A stretch of DNA of 64,000 nt from Oleispira antarctica RB-8 (GCA_000967895.1 FO203512.1:1325350-1389349); one strand, 5' to 3'. Numbered from the stretch's first letter, positions 36,238 to 46,349 are shown. Made by a program: numbers and translations. The notes: a model not told the origin generated them from the letters alone.

Positions 36238-37725
36238 ATGTCTCGCTACCTTTTGGCTATTGACCAAGGTACTACTAGCAGTCGCGCAATTGTTTTTGAT
36301 CTTGATGGACATATCATTGCAAGCAGTCAGCAAGAATTTCCTCAAATTTTTCCTCAAGATGGTTGGGTTGAACATGATCCAGAAATTATATGGCGTACGA
36401 CAGAGGAAACGTGTCGTGATGTGATAAAAAAAGCCTCATTGCATGCAAGTGATATTTTGTCGATTGGAATTACTAATCAACGTGAAACAACGGTTGTCTG
36501 GGATAAAGAGACGGGGATACCTGTTTATAATGCGATTGTTTGGCAAGATCGCCGAACGGCTGGTTTATGCCAAAAATTAAAGCAAGAAGAAGGCTTGGTT
36601 GAAAGATTAACTGCAAAAACGGGTTTGCTACTTGATCCGTATTTTTCGGCCAGCAAAATAGAATGGATTTTAGATAATGTGGAAGATGCTCGAGCTCGGG
36701 CAGAAGCAGGTGACTTATTATTTGGAACGATTGATACTTTTTTACTATGGCGCTTAACTGGCGGTGTGCAACACGCTACTGATGCAACGAATGCTTCACG
36801 AACGCTTTTATTTAATATTCATACCAATGAATGGGATGAAGAATTATTAGCGTTGTTTAATATCCCCATCAATATGCTACCAGAAGTTCGCGATTGCGCA
36901 GCTGATTATGGTCATACTAAAGTCGATTTGTTCGGTGTTGAAATTCCTATTGGTGGCATTGCCGGCGATCAGCAAGCGGCATTAATTGGTCAGGCTTGTT
37001 TTACTCCAGGCATGGCAAAAAGCACTTATGGTACCGGCTGTTTTATGATTATGAATACCGGTGATCAAGCGTTGCAGTCTAAAAATCGTTTATTGACGAC
37101 GATCGGATACCGCATTAATGGTAAAACTACTTATGCCTTAGAAGGCAGTATTTTTATGGCAGGGGCAACCATTCAATGGATTCGTGATGGTTTGCAGTTG
37201 ATTTCTAATGCCAAAGAAAGCCAATCGTTAGCGGAAGAAACGGGGGCGGATAATTCGGTTTATATGGTGCCAGCGTTCACTGGGCTCGGTGCTCCTTATT
37301 GGGACCCTGAAGCGCGTGGTGCTATTTTTGGTTTGGCGCGAGATACGGGTATCAAAGAAATCGTCACCGCTGGTTTGCAGTCCGTCTGTTATCAAACTCG
37401 TGATTTGTTGCAAGCAATGTCTCAAGATGGTGCTTGTCCCGCGAGTATTCGTGTTGATGGCGGAATGGTGGTTAATGATTGGTTGATGCAGTTTTTAGCC
37501 GATACATTGGGGGTTACAATTGAGCGTCCAAGAGTGACTGAAACCACAGCTTTGGGGGTCGCCTATTTAGCCGGTTTGCAAGCGGGTGTATTTGAAAGTT
37601 TGGAACAAGTCGCTGACCTATGGCATAACGAAGCTAAGTTTGAACCAAAAATGAGCGAGTGTGATCGTGAACGTTTGTACTCCGGTTGGTTAGAAGCGGT
37701 GGGTAAGGTTTTAGGTAATAAATAA
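36238..37725 (+). CDS. glpK: Glycerol kinase GlpK
   Basis: An FGGY-family kinase that phosphorylates glycerol to sn-glycerol 3-phosphate. The N-terminal ATPase motif [13 protein letters not shown], the glycerol-site region [10 protein letters not shown], and the C-terminal [13 protein letters not shown] and [15 protein letters not shown] are all present. At 495 residues it is complete. No glpF or glpD is next to it. A terminator follows. Confidence 0.97.
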   Translation: MSRYLLAIDQGTTSSRAIVFDLDGHIIASSQQEFPQIFPQDGWVEHDPEIIWRTTEETCRDVIKKASLHASDILSIGITNQRETTVVWDKETGIPVYNAIVWQDRRTAGLCQKLKQEEGLVERLTAKTGLLLDPYFSASKIEWILDNVEDARARAEAGDLLFGTIDTFLLWRLTGGVQHATDATNASRTLLFNIHTNEWDEELLALFNIPINMLPEVRDCAADYGHTKVDLFGVEIPIGGIAGDQQAALIGQACFTPGMAKSTYGTGCFMIMNTGDQALQSKNRLLTTIGYRINGKTTYALEGSIFMAGATIQWIRDGLQLISNAKESQSLAEETGADNSVYMVPAFTGLGAPYWDPEARGAIFGLARDTGIKEIVTAGLQSVCYQTRDLLQAMSQDGACPASIRVDGGMVVNDWLMQFLADTLGVTIERPRVTETTALGVAYLAGLQAGVFESLEQVADLWHNEAKFEPKMSECDRERLYSGWLEAVGKVLGNK

Positions 37726-37750
37726 TTTTTTTCTTTTAAATAGAAAATGA

Positions 37751-37799
37751 CGCCATGTTAGTTTGTAAAGCTGCGCAATTTGACATGGCGGCTTTTTCT
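37751..37799 (+). terminator. Terminator after glpK
   Basis: Perfect 8-bp arms CGCCATGT / ACATGGCG (37751-37758 and 37783-37790) with a 24-base loop, then GCTTTTTC. Confidence 0.65.
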
Positions 37800-37859
37800 T
37801 AGACCTTTATACTCTCGCCTCTATCTTTCGCTGTAACCAATTTGGTGTGATAAAACAAC

Positions 37860-38945
37860 ATGGAAGTATCCTTGGACTCTCAGCACAACTCTCAACTCGA
37901 TACCATACGTCGAACATTGTTAGCCAGTATTGGGGCACTATTATACTCTTTGGTTATTTTGGTCTGCTATAAACTGGGTTATGTGCTTATTGACGTAACG
38001 GATCTGGTCATTATCTATATCTGCTTTTGGGTTGGGCATCTTGCGGCGGTTGGCTTTGTCTATTTTCGTCATATAAGGAATATGAGCGCGCGGAGCATGA
38101 GTTTGTTGCACATGGTTTGGGCGATTATTTTTGTCAGTATTATCCTTTATTATACGGTAGAAATACGTTCAGCTTTAATGATGGCATATCTGACGATTAT
38201 ATCTTTTGGTGCCTTTCGTCTGCAATGGCGTGGCTTTTTTGGCATCACTTTGTTTACCCTAGCAAGTTATGCGGTAACGTTATTTTTCTTTCAACAAAAT
38301 AATTCTGGGCGTTGGTCGCCCGAGTTAGAAGTGATTATTGGTATTACATTTTTGGCCGCGATGTTGGGCTTTTGTATTTTAGGACGTGAATTTAGTCTAT
38401 TACGAGAACGCTTAACGAGTAGTAATCGCGGGTTAAGAATTGCCTTGGCAAAGATAGAAGCGCTGGCGATTACTGATGAGCTTACCGGACTTTATAACCG
38501 CCGCCATTTGTTGGTGTGTTTGGATAAGCAGCGTGCGATTGCTAATAGAGAAGGTAGTCGCTTTGTTTTGGCGTATATTGATATTGACGAATTCAAACGC
38601 ATTAATGATGAGTTTGGTCATAGGGTAGGGGATGAAGTTTTACAGCAGTTCTCTGACTTATTGCAAGAGTCGATTCGAGAAATCGATCTTGTATCTCGTT
38701 ATGGTGGTGAGGAGTTTGTTTTGCTACTCACGGGTGTCGGTATTGAAACTGCGGCTATTGTTGTTGAGCGTATTCGTGATGCTGTGGAGAGTTTGAAGTT
38801 TTCTGAGAACAATTTAGCAATGACGATTTCAGTCGGGCTTACTGAGTATCAAGCGCCAGAAACGATAAACGATACGCTAGAACGTGCTGATAAACTATTG
38901 TATCAGGCTAAGCAAGAAGGGCGTAACCGAGTTGTGCAGGCATAA
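37860..38945 (+). CDS. Membrane-bound diguanylate cyclase (GGDEF)
   Basis: Six hydrophobic helices occupy the first 180 or so residues (a MASE-like sensor of unknown ligand). A complete GGDEF domain follows (DELTGLYNRRHLL, DIDEFKRINDEFGH, active site RYGGEEF). It should make cyclic-di-GMP. An RxxD inhibitory site is not obvious before the GGEEF. Its stop codon touches a hairpin terminator. Confidence 0.93.
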   Translation: MEVSLDSQHNSQLDTIRRTLLASIGALLYSLVILVCYKLGYVLIDVTDLVIIYICFWVGHLAAVGFVYFRHIRNMSARSMSLLHMVWAIIFVSIILYYTVEIRSALMMAYLTIISFGAFRLQWRGFFGITLFTLASYAVTLFFFQQNNSGRWSPELEVIIGITFLAAMLGFCILGREFSLLRERLTSSNRGLRIALAKIEALAITDELTGLYNRRHLLVCLDKQRAIANREGSRFVLAYIDIDEFKRINDEFGHRVGDEVLQQFSDLLQESIREIDLVSRYGGEEFVLLLTGVGIETAAIVVERIRDAVESLKFSENNLAMTISVGLTEYQAPETINDTLERADKLLYQAKQEGRNRVVQA

Positions 38946-38977
38946 AAAAGCACAAAGAGAGAACTCTTTATGCTTTT
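38946..38977. terminator. Terminator after the GGDEF gene, left copy of a duplicated unit
   Basis: AAAAGCACAAAGAG-AGAA-CTCTTTATGCTTTT: a 14-bp stem with one C-A mismatch, flanked by A- and T-runs, so probably bidirectional. The stem at 40050-40081 is nearly the same sequence and carries the identical mismatch, showing that the two are duplicates. Confidence 0.8.
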
Positions 38978-38993
38978 AGGCTGCTTCTAGCTA

Positions 38994-39067
38994 TTAGCTT
39001 TCCTGACACATCAAAAATTCAAGCAAAGCCTTTTGAGCGTGTAAGCGACTCTCCGCTTCATTCTAAA
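38994..39067 (-). pseudogene. Remnant of argF 3' end
   Basis: Bases 39000-39048 are identical over 49 bp to 40148-40196, the last codons of intact argF. Similarity fades to about 39067. Translated on the minus strand it gives [20 protein letters not shown], then Ser and a stop (TAA), and runs into a stop codon (TAG) upstream. It is a non-functional tail only. With the duplicated terminator it marks the left border of the inserted two-gene module. Confidence 0.9.
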
Positions 39068-39174
39068 TGAAGTAGTCATAAATAAGTGTGGGTTTCCTAA
39101 ATCTTAATAGTATAGATGAGTCGCCAGTAGTATTCTATATCGGAAGAATTGAATAATTATACGGATATAATACA

Positions 39175-39624
39175 ATGCCCTCTCTATTACCTATCCCTCA
39201 ACTTAAAGATATAACAACAAATAAGCTATACCCTGCCTATAAAACGGTAAAAGGTTTAACTATTCAATTAAATGGGACTAAAACATTACTCCCAAAAGGG
39301 GATACTCTATCCGCGTTAATAATGTTTGCCGACGAATGTGGTCTTAAAACCGTTATTATTACTGGCGGCTCTGAATCTACTGGGCACAGTAAAGGTAGTT
39401 TTCATGGAAAGGGGCTAGCTATTGATGTGGCAGGTACGAAATACAATAACTTGACCCATTCTGCAGCACTGTTAGCCGCTAAAAAAGCAGGATTTACTCA
39501 TGGCGCTTATGAAGATTTTACGGGCTCTAGGAAAGATCATTGGCACTTTCAAATTGGTGCTGGTAATGGACTGGGTGATAAGCACTCATTAGATCTTCCG
39601 AAATTATATATTAAGAAATATTAG
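39175..39624 (+). CDS. Small M15-type (D-Ala-D-Ala carboxypeptidase-like) peptidase
   Basis: 149 residues without signal peptide. The metal-site pattern of M15/VanY-like peptidases is visible: FHGKGLAIDV (His and Asp) and DHWHFQI (second His). Such enzymes cut peptidoglycan stem peptides and are common as phage endolysins and bacterial toxins. The N-terminal 40 residues (ending in KGLTIQLNGTKTLLPKG) precede the fold. The ribosome-binding site is weak (GGAT). A lipoprotein gene follows 12 bp downstream. The gene sits in an insert bordered by argF-tail repeats. Confidence 0.75.
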   Translation: MPSLLPIPQLKDITTNKLYPAYKTVKGLTIQLNGTKTLLPKGDTLSALIMFADECGLKTVIITGGSESTGHSKGSFHGKGLAIDVAGTKYNNLTHSAALLAAKKAGFTHGAYEDFTGSRKDHWHFQIGAGNGLGDKHSLDLPKLYIKKY

Positions 39625-39636
39625 TCTGAGATTATT

Positions 39637-40035
39637 ATGATTAAAATTATTTGTGTTCTTGTTTCATTGATAGCCATGACTGCTTGCAGTAATTGCCTTG
39701 TTGAAAATGGTGTTTATGCTAGTTATGGCGGTAGTGAGTATTCAACAAGATTAGAGTTGCTTGAAAATAATGTCTTCAATTTAGAGTATGAAGTCTGGAA
39801 ACCTGGTAAGAAAGATGAGAGTGAAATAGTCACGACTCGGGGTGAGTGGTCTTGTAATGAAAAGAAAGTTAATTTGAATACTGGGAATGAACTTCACTCT
39901 TTCATTATGATAGCTGTTGGCAAAAATCCTTTGGGTATACGTGAAGATGTCAAGGTTGTTCACTTTGAGGAGGGAGACTTTGAATATTTATCGCGAGAGA
40001 TCCTTTACCCTCTATCGGAATTGATTGAAGAATAA
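39637..40035 (+). CDS. Small lipoprotein, partner of the M15 peptidase gene
   Basis: An N-terminal lipoprotein signal (MIKIICVLVSLIAMTAC, lipobox MTAC with the modified Cys at residue 17). The mature part is about 116 residues with two or three further cysteines and mainly beta-type sequence (THAP4- or lipocalin-like at best). No family recognised. Its place just after a leaderless peptidoglycan-hydrolase gene would suit a periplasmic inhibitor or immunity protein; this is inference. Confidence 0.7.
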   Translation: MIKIICVLVSLIAMTACSNCLVENGVYASYGGSEYSTRLELLENNVFNLEYEVWKPGKKDESEIVTTRGEWSCNEKKVNLNTGNELHSFIMIAVGKNPLGIREDVKVVHFEEGDFEYLSREILYPLSELIEE

Positions 40036-40049
40036 ATATCGAATACAAA

Positions 40050-40087
40050 AAAAGCACAAAGACCTAAATCTTTATGCTTTTATTTTT
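40050..40087. terminator. Terminator between lipoprotein gene and argF, right copy
   Basis: AAAAGCACAAAGA / TCTTTATGCTTTT stem (one C-A mismatch, 6-base loop) followed by ATTTTTA. It serves the lipoprotein gene and probably argF from the other side. Near-duplicate of the hairpin at 38946. Confidence 0.8.
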
Positions 40088-40110
40088 ACACATCTTTTCT
40101 CTGTGTAGCG

Positions 40111-40133
40111 CAGCGGCTCGGTGGTGAGCCGCT
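40111..40133. repeat. GC-rich hairpin downstream of argF
   Basis: AGCGGCTC / GAGCCGCT perfect 8-bp arms around GGTGGT. It is present only beside the intact argF and absent from the left duplicate. Confidence 0.55.
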
Positions 40134-40141
40134 TTAGGTTT

Positions 40142-41050
40142 CTAACCTTCCTGACACATCAAAAATTCAAGCAAAGCCTTTTGAGCGTGTAAGCGATTTT
40201 CAGCTTCATCCCAAACCACAGAGTCCAAATCATCCATCACTTCTGCGCTGACTTCTTCACCACGGTGAGCAGGCAAACAGTGCATAAACAACGCATCAGG
40301 ATTTGCCAAGTCCATCAGTTCTTTATTCACCTGATAATCGGCAAACTTAACCATACGCGCTTGCTGTTCTTCTTCTTGACCCATTGACGCCCAAACGTCG
40401 GTAACAATTAAGTCAGAATTAATAACGGCTTCTTTCGGGTTACGAATGATTTGAACGCGATCAGCGTTATCATCTACTAGCTGATGATGAGGATCAAAAC
40501 CTTCAGGGCAAGCAATGTTCAATTTAAAATCAAACTGACGTGCAGCGTTGATGTAAGAGTGGCACATGTTATTGCCATCCCCAACCCAAGTAACTGTTTT
40601 GCCTTTAATACTGCCACGATGTTCTTTATACGTTTGCATGTCGGCTAATAACTGACATGGATGAAAGTCATCAGTTAATGCGTTGATGACAGGCACCTTA
40701 GAATAGGCGGCAAATTTTTCAACGATTTCATGATCGAAGGTGCGGATCATGATCGCATCGACCATGCGTGACATGACGCGTGCGCTGTCTTCAATCGGTT
40801 CGCCACGGCCTAGTTGGGTATCACGCGAGGATAAAAAGATCGCGCTGCCGCCAAACTGAGTCATGCCTGCTTCAAAAGAAATACGAGTACGGGTAGACGA
40901 CTTTTCAAAAATCATTCCGAGTACTTGGTTTTTCAATGGTTCGTAAATTTCACCCGCGTGTTGCATCTTTTTTAATTCGATGGCGCGGTTAATAACCCAA
41001 TCAAGTTCAGCAGGTTCTAAATCTAATAATGTTAAAAAGTGTCTAGCCAT
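40142..41050 (-). CDS. argF: Ornithine carbamoyltransferase ArgF
   Basis: Makes citrulline from ornithine and carbamoyl phosphate in arginine synthesis. The carbamoyl-phosphate loop [19 protein letters not shown] and [10 protein letters not shown] are present; 302 residues is typical of the anabolic enzyme. It lies 12 bp after argD on the same strand. Its last 49 bp or so are duplicated 1.1 kb downstream. Confidence 0.96.
   Translation of the reverse strand: MARHFLTLLDLEPAELDWVINRAIELKKMQHAGEIYEPLKNQVLGMIFEKSSTRTRISFEAGMTQFGGSAIFLSSRDTQLGRGEPIEDSARVMSRMVDAIMIRTFDHEIVEKFAAYSKVPVINALTDDFHPCQLLADMQTYKEHRGSIKGKTVTWVGDGNNMCHSYINAARQFDFKLNIACPEGFDPHHQLVDDNADRVQIIRNPKEAVINSDLIVTDVWASMGQEEEQQARMVKFADYQVNKELMDLANPDALFMHCLPAHRGEEVSAEVMDDLDSVVWDEAENRLHAQKALLEFLMCQEG
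40148..40196. repeat. Right copy of the 49-bp argF-tail direct repeat
   Basis: Identical to 39000-39048. This copy is part of the functional argF; the other is the remnant. Together they bracket the M15/lipoprotein module. Confidence 0.92.
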
Positions 41051-41062
41051 AGTGGCAATTCC

Positions 41063-42229
41063 TTACTTTAAATTCTCTACCAGCTGGCAAACTAGGTTTA
41101 CCACTTGGTCAGCGTCTTGCTGATTAATGTTCATTGGCGGTAATAAACGAATGACATTGTTCGAGGTGACGTTAATCAATAAACCTATGTCTAACGCCTC
41201 TTTTATTAACTGTGGGCAATCTTGTTTGATCACAATACCGAGCATTAAGCCGGTGCCCCGTAATTCAGTCGCTAAGCCTTTCTCAACTAAACGGCTAGTG
41301 AAGGCGCTGCGCATTTGCTCGCTACGGGCTTTCACATTGTCATAAATGTTTTCTTTTTCGATGCTATCGATAACAGCAACCGCAGCGGCACAGGCGAGTG
41401 GATTACCACCATAAGTTGAGCCATGATTACCTGGTTGTAAAACATGTGCTGCTTTACCTTTAGCGATACAAGCACCAATCGGTACGCCGTTACCTAAGCC
41501 TTTGGCTGTGGTTAAAACGTCGGGCGTAATGCCATGTTGCTGGAAGTTGAAGTAAGTACCGGTACGACCGTTACCCGTTTGTACTTCGTCCAACATCATT
41601 AACAAATTATGTTCATCACACAGGCTACGTAAGCCTTGAATGTAATCAGTACTTGCGGTGGCCAAGCCACCTTCGCCTTGAATCGGTTCAAGCAGAATCG
41701 CTACGATATTAGGATTCGCGGCAACCATTGCTTTGGCGGCATCTAGGTCCTGATAAGGCACACGGATAAAACCCGATACTAAAGGTGCAAAGCCTAACTG
41801 AGCCGCCGGATTTCCGGTTGCGGTTAGGGTTGCCATTGTACGGCCGTGAAATGCCTTGGTCATAACAATGATCTGTGGCTCTGGTACGCCTTGATCGTGA
41901 CCGTATTTACGCGCAATTTTAATGGCAGCTTCGTTGGCTTCGGCGCCGGAATTGGAGAAGAACACGTTATCCATACCAGAAATGCGCGTTAAGCGTTCAG
42001 CCAGCTCTTGCTGTCGGCCAATGCCGTACAAATTAGAGGTGTGCACAAGATTGTCCGCTTGATCGCGGATAGCTTGGGTCACGGCTGGGTGTGCATGGCC
42101 TAGGCCACACACGGCGATTCCGCTTAATGCATCCAGATATTTTTTGCCGTCAGTATCAAAGACCCAAGAGCCTTCACCTTTGACAAAAGTAACTGGAAGC
42201 CGACCATAGGTATTCATGATTGGCTGCAT
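41063..42229 (-). CDS. argD: Acetylornithine aminotransferase ArgD
   Basis: A class III PLP-dependent aminotransferase. The N-terminus GEGSWVFDTDGKKYLDALSGIAVCGLGH, the substrate region NSGAEANEAAIKIARK, the DEVQTGNGRTG motif and the PLP lysine in TTAKGLGNGVPIGA all fit ArgD/AstC. The pairing with argF favours the biosynthetic role (N-acetylglutamate semialdehyde to acetylornithine). The 244-bp gap to the divergent gene at 42474 has no clear regulatory site I can name. Confidence 0.93.
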   Translation of the reverse strand: MQPIMNTYGRLPVTFVKGEGSWVFDTDGKKYLDALSGIAVCGLGHAHPAVTQAIRDQADNLVHTSNLYGIGRQQELAERLTRISGMDNVFFSNSGAEANEAAIKIARKYGHDQGVPEPQIIVMTKAFHGRTMATLTATGNPAAQLGFAPLVSGFIRVPYQDLDAAKAMVAANPNIVAILLEPIQGEGGLATASTDYIQGLRSLCDEHNLLMMLDEVQTGNGRTGTYFNFQQHGITPDVLTTAKGLGNGVPIGACIAKGKAAHVLQPGNHGSTYGGNPLACAAAVAVIDSIEKENIYDNVKARSEQMRSAFTSRLVEKGLATELRGTGLMLGIVIKQDCPQLIKEALDIGLLINVTSNNVIRLLPPMNINQQDADQVVNLVCQLVENLK

Positions 42230-42473
42230 GGTATTACTCCGAATTCTTTAGAATTAATATTTCATTGATTGCTAAAACGCAAAAAGGCGACATGGGTCGC
42301 CTTAAAATCAAGCACGGATCATACGAAAGTATATGGCCCCTGTAAATACATCCATTCCCTTTCTATCTAATTAGTGGCGCTAAAATCGCTGTTAATTTTG
42401 GTATAGTGGTATTTTTATAGCTATATCATTGATTTTAAAATCGATTCATTAGTATTTAGCAAAGGCATAAATC

Positions 42474-45400
42474 ATGACAGCTTGGCAGTTTTGGATGGAT
42501 CGTGGCGGTACCTTTACCGATATCGTGGCGAAGAAGCCTGATGGCAGTTTAGTAACTCATAAGCTGCTCTCAGAAAATCCTGCCCATTATAAAGACGCGG
42601 CTATCCAGGGAATTCGTGAATTACTCGGATTGAGTGCTGACCAAGCTTTACCGATCGAGATGATTGATGAAGTAAAAATGGGCACCACAGTGGCAACGAA
42701 TGCGCTGCTAGAACGTAAAGGTGAGCCGACGTTATTAGTGACCAGTTATGGTTTGGCTGATGTATTAAAAATTGGTTATCAAACACGCCCAGATATTTTT
42801 GCTTTAGACATTCGCTTGCCCGAACAGTTATATGTCGGGGTTGAGGAGGCGAGTGAACGCTTACTGGCTGACGGTACAATTGATCGTCCGTTTGACGAAG
42901 AGGGCTTGGCGGTACGGTTAATTGAATGGCGTAAGCAGGGTATCGAATCCATCGCCATTGCCTTTGCTCATGGTTATCGTTTTCCTGAACATGAAAAAGC
43001 GGCGGGACGACTAGCGCGAGAGTTGGGTTTTAAACAAGTCTCCTTGAGCCATGAAGTTAGCCCATTAGTGAAGTTGGTGCCGCGCGGCGATACCACGGTT
43101 GTGGATGCGTATTTGTCGCCGATTTTAAAGCGTTATGTCGAGCAAGTAGATCATCAGCTCTCGTCTGCTAAACAGAAAGTTCCGTTGTATTTTATGCAAT
43201 CTAACGGTGGTTTAGTCGACGCACATAAATTTCGTGGCAAAGATGCCATTTTATCCGGCCCTGCGGGTGGGGTTGTCGGGATGGTTGAAACGGCGAGTGA
43301 TGATGGTTTTGAGCGCATTATTGGTTTTGATATGGGCGGGACGTCGACAGATGTCGCGCATTTTAATGCTAGCCACCTTTCTTCTAATAAAGAGCCTGCT
43401 AATAAAGCATCTGCTAGCGATAAAGAACACAGCATTCGAGAATACGAACGTGAGTTTGAGACTCAGGTAGCAGGCGTTCGCTTACGTGCGCCTATGATGA
43501 ATATTCACACGGTGGCGGCAGGCGGTGGTTCGATTGTAAAATTTGCAGATGGTCGTTTTCAAGTCGGCCCTGAAAGTGCGGGAGCTTTTCCTGGCCCTGC
43601 GTGTTATCGCAATGGCGGTCCGCTGACGATTACCGATTGTAATCTGCTATTAGGCAAGGTGAAGGCAGAATATTTCCCTGAATGTTTTGGTCCGCTGCGT
43701 AACCAAGGGTTGGATTACAACGGTGTTAAACAGCAGTTTGAAGCGCTCGCCGAAAAAATTAATACTGAATCGAATACTCTCTATTCAGCGGCAGCAATAG
43801 CCCAAGGATTTCTAACCATCGCCATTGAAAATATGGCCAACGCGGTGAAGAAAATTTCACTGCAGCGTGGTTATGATGTTAGCAACTATATCTTAAATGC
43901 TTTTGGTGGTGCCGGTGCTCAGCATGCGTGTTTAGTGGCTGAATCATTAGGCATGACGCAGGTGTATTTACATCCTTTTGCGGGGGTTTTATCGGCTTAT
44001 GGTATTGGCCTTGCGAATGAACGTTGGTTGGGGGAGGAGTCGTTACAGTTAGACATTTTTAATACCGATCCATTGAATGCTAAGTCAACGCAAGTACTCA
44101 GGTCTTGTGAGGTTTTGGATCAAATAGAATTATGCCAAATACGTTTGCAGCAAAAGGCAAATACCTCAATTTCTAGAGCGGTGAATAGCAAAACTTCACG
44201 TGCTAATGCTAAGCATAAAGTTCAAGACTTCTGGCGCATTCATATTAAATATAAAGGCACAGATACGCCGCTTTTATTGAACCTGCCGAATAATTTAGAT
44301 TTAGCGAAAGTGGCGGCCGAGTTTCATCAATTGCATCAGCAGACGTTTGGTTTTTCTGATCCTAAGCGCACCCTTGTACTTGAGGCGATACAATTAGAAC
44401 GCGTTGCCGGTGGTCGTGATGTTAAAGAGTATAAAGAAGGCAAAGAACAGGTTCTTGGTAATGGTGTATTAAAAGCGATTGCTCATAGTGACATGACCTG
44501 CGCAGTTAACAGAAGTCGCGAAAATAGCGCTGAAACCGGAACAACAACACAGCAAGTTCCTGTGTATCGCCGAGAGCAGCTACCACACAATGTTGATATT
44601 AAAGGCCCGGCATTAATCGCCGAAAATAACTCGACCATAGTGATTGAGCCAAACTGGATCGGCAAGGTCATTGCCAGTGGGGCTTTGGTTTTAACCTATC
44701 AAGGTATGACAACTGACCAAAATGAGACGAATCAAAGCACTGCTATGAATGTTTCGACTTCTGATGCGATTCAGCTAGAAGTGTTCAACAATCTATTCAT
44801 GTTTGTCGCCGAGCAAATGGGTTTTGTATTAGAAAAAACAGCGGCCAGTGTCAACATCAAAGAGCGCTTAGATTTCTCCTGCGCCTTGTTTGATAAAAAG
44901 GGCGAGCTGGTGGCTAATGCACCGCATATTCCGGTGCATTTAGGTTCAATGAGCGAGAGCATCAAGGTAGTAATTAATAATAATCCGCAGATGAAAACAG
45001 GCGATGCTTTTGTATTAAATACGCCTTATAACGGCGGCACGCATTTACCGGATATCACCATTGTTAAACCTGTTTTCATCAATACCAGCGATAAAAATGC
45101 AACGGCGGACTTTTACGTTGCTGCTCGTGGTCATCACGCCGATGTCGGCGGTATTACTCCCGGTTCAATGCCAGCCCGTAGTCAGCATATTAATGAAGAA
45201 GGTATTTTATTAGATAATTTATGCTTGGTGAAAGAAGGCGAATTTCAAACGGCTATGATTACTCAAGCCTTGTCTGATCATGAATTCCCCGCGCGTAATA
45301 TCGAACAAAATATTGCCGATTTAAAAGCACAATTGGCCGCCTGTGAAAAAGGTGCGCAAGAATTAAATCGCTTAAGTCAGCAATACGGTTTAGCAACTCT

Positions 45401-46349
45401 GCATGCGTATATGGGGCATGTACAAGATAACGCCGAACTGACATTGCAAACCTGCTTAAAAGAGTTATATTCAGGGTCGTTTGAATACGCGATGGATGAT
45501 GGTAGTTTAATTAAAGTTGCTATTACGATCGATAAAAATCGTGATAAAGAAAGCTGCCGCGCTAAAGTCGATTTCAGCGGTACGTCTGCTCAACATGTGG
45601 GCAATTTTAATGCGCCCACATCGGTTGCCAAAGCGGCGGTCTTATATGTCTTCCGCTGCCTGGTCGCTAAATCCATGCCACTGAATGCAGGTTTCTTCCG
45701 CGCACTGGATATCATAGTGCCAGAAGGTTCTATGCTAGCGCCGCAATATCCTGCGGCGGTAGTATCGGGCAATGTTGAAACCGCTCAGTATATTGTAGAT
45801 ACGTTATTCGGTGCGCTAGGCATTATGGCCGCGAGCCAAGGCACCAATAATAACTTTACCTTTGGCGACGAAGAATTTCAGTATTATGAAACGCTGTGTG
45901 GTGGTGCTGGAGCGACCATTAATAATGACGGCGCTTCGGGCGTGCACAGCCATATGACCAACTCACGCTTAACCGATGTGGAAATTCTAGAGCAGCGCTT
46001 TCCTGTGGTATTAGAGCATTTTGCCATTCGTCCTCGCTCAGGTGGTATAGGGGAACATAATGGAGGAGATGGTATCGAACGTCATATACGATTTTTGAAA
46101 GCTATGTCTGCAACCATTATCTCAGGCCATCGCCAAGTGCCGACTTTTGGTATGGCTGGGGGAGAAGCAGGCAAGGTAGGGATGAATTTCGTCCAGCGTT
46201 TTGTATTGGATCCTCAAGGAATTCCTGTCCCTAAGCTTGAATTTCTTACAGGTTGCACCGATATACAAATGAATAGAGGGGATGTGTTTTGCATTCATAC
46301 GCCGGGTGGCGGTGGCTATGGCGCACCACTGAAAAAACAGAGTGGTTGA
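42474..46349 (+). CDS. 5-oxoprolinase (fused hydantoinase A/B type)
   Basis: 1291 residues, the length of eukaryote-like OPLAH, which uses ATP to open 5-oxoproline to glutamate. The first 740 residues are HyuA-like (MDRGGTFTDIVAKKPDG; IIGFDMGGTSTDVAHF; GGAGAQHACLVAESLG). The last 530 are HyuB-like (AARGHHADVGGITPGSMP; RPRSGGIGEHNGGDG; CIHTPGGGGYG). It stands alone. A hydantoinase specificity cannot be ruled out, but the fusion and motifs favour oxoprolinase. Confidence 0.93.
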   Translation: MTAWQFWMDRGGTFTDIVAKKPDGSLVTHKLLSENPAHYKDAAIQGIRELLGLSADQALPIEMIDEVKMGTTVATNALLERKGEPTLLVTSYGLADVLKIGYQTRPDIFALDIRLPEQLYVGVEEASERLLADGTIDRPFDEEGLAVRLIEWRKQGIESIAIAFAHGYRFPEHEKAAGRLARELGFKQVSLSHEVSPLVKLVPRGDTTVVDAYLSPILKRYVEQVDHQLSSAKQKVPLYFMQSNGGLVDAHKFRGKDAILSGPAGGVVGMVETASDDGFERIIGFDMGGTSTDVAHFNASHLSSNKEPANKASASDKEHSIREYEREFETQVAGVRLRAPMMNIHTVAAGGGSIVKFADGRFQVGPESAGAFPGPACYRNGGPLTITDCNLLLGKVKAEYFPECFGPLRNQGLDYNGVKQQFEALAEKINTESNTLYSAAAIAQGFLTIAIENMANAVKKISLQRGYDVSNYILNAFGGAGAQHACLVAESLGMTQVYLHPFAGVLSAYGIGLANERWLGEESLQLDIFNTDPLNAKSTQVLRSCEVLDQIELCQIRLQQKANTSISRAVNSKTSRANAKHKVQDFWRIHIKYKGTDTPLLLNLPNNLDLAKVAAEFHQLHQQTFGFSDPKRTLVLEAIQLERVAGGRDVKEYKEGKEQVLGNGVLKAIAHSDMTCAVNRSRENSAETGTTTQQVPVYRREQLPHNVDIKGPALIAENNSTIVIEPNWIGKVIASGALVLTYQGMTTDQNETNQSTAMNVSTSDAIQLEVFNNLFMFVAEQMGFVLEKTAASVNIKERLDFSCALFDKKGELVANAPHIPVHLGSMSESIKVVINNNPQMKTGDAFVLNTPYNGGTHLPDITIVKPVFINTSDKNATADFYVAARGHHADVGGITPGSMPARSQHINEEGILLDNLCLVKEGEFQTAMITQALSDHEFPARNIEQNIADLKAQLAACEKGAQELNRLSQQYGLATLHAYMGHVQDNAELTLQTCLKELYSGSFEYAMDDGSLIKVAITIDKNRDKESCRAKVDFSGTSAQHVGNFNAPTSVAKAAVLYVFRCLVAKSMPLNAGFFRALDIIVPEGSMLAPQYPAAVVSGNVETAQYIVDTLFGALGIMAASQGTNNNFTFGDEEFQYYETLCGGAGATINNDGASGVHSHMTNSRLTDVEILEQRFPVVLEHFAIRPRSGGIGEHNGGDGIERHIRFLKAMSATIISGHRQVPTFGMAGGEAGKVGMNFVQRFVLDPQGIPVPKLEFLTGCTDIQMNRGDVFCIHTPGGGGYGAPLKKQSG

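Noticed and set aside
38994-40196. The argF-bordered module as an integron cassette
   Set aside because: No attC-like core sites or integrase were seen, and the borders are a gene tail plus terminator rather than recombination hairpins.
42230-42473. ArgR operator near AGAATTAATATTTCA
   Set aside because: Only loosely like an enteric ARG box, A/T-rich by chance, and other ArgR types use different sites.
42601-45772. Minus- and plus-strand ORFs inside the 5-oxoprolinase gene
   Set aside because: Shadows of the long real frame, with no start signals or domains.
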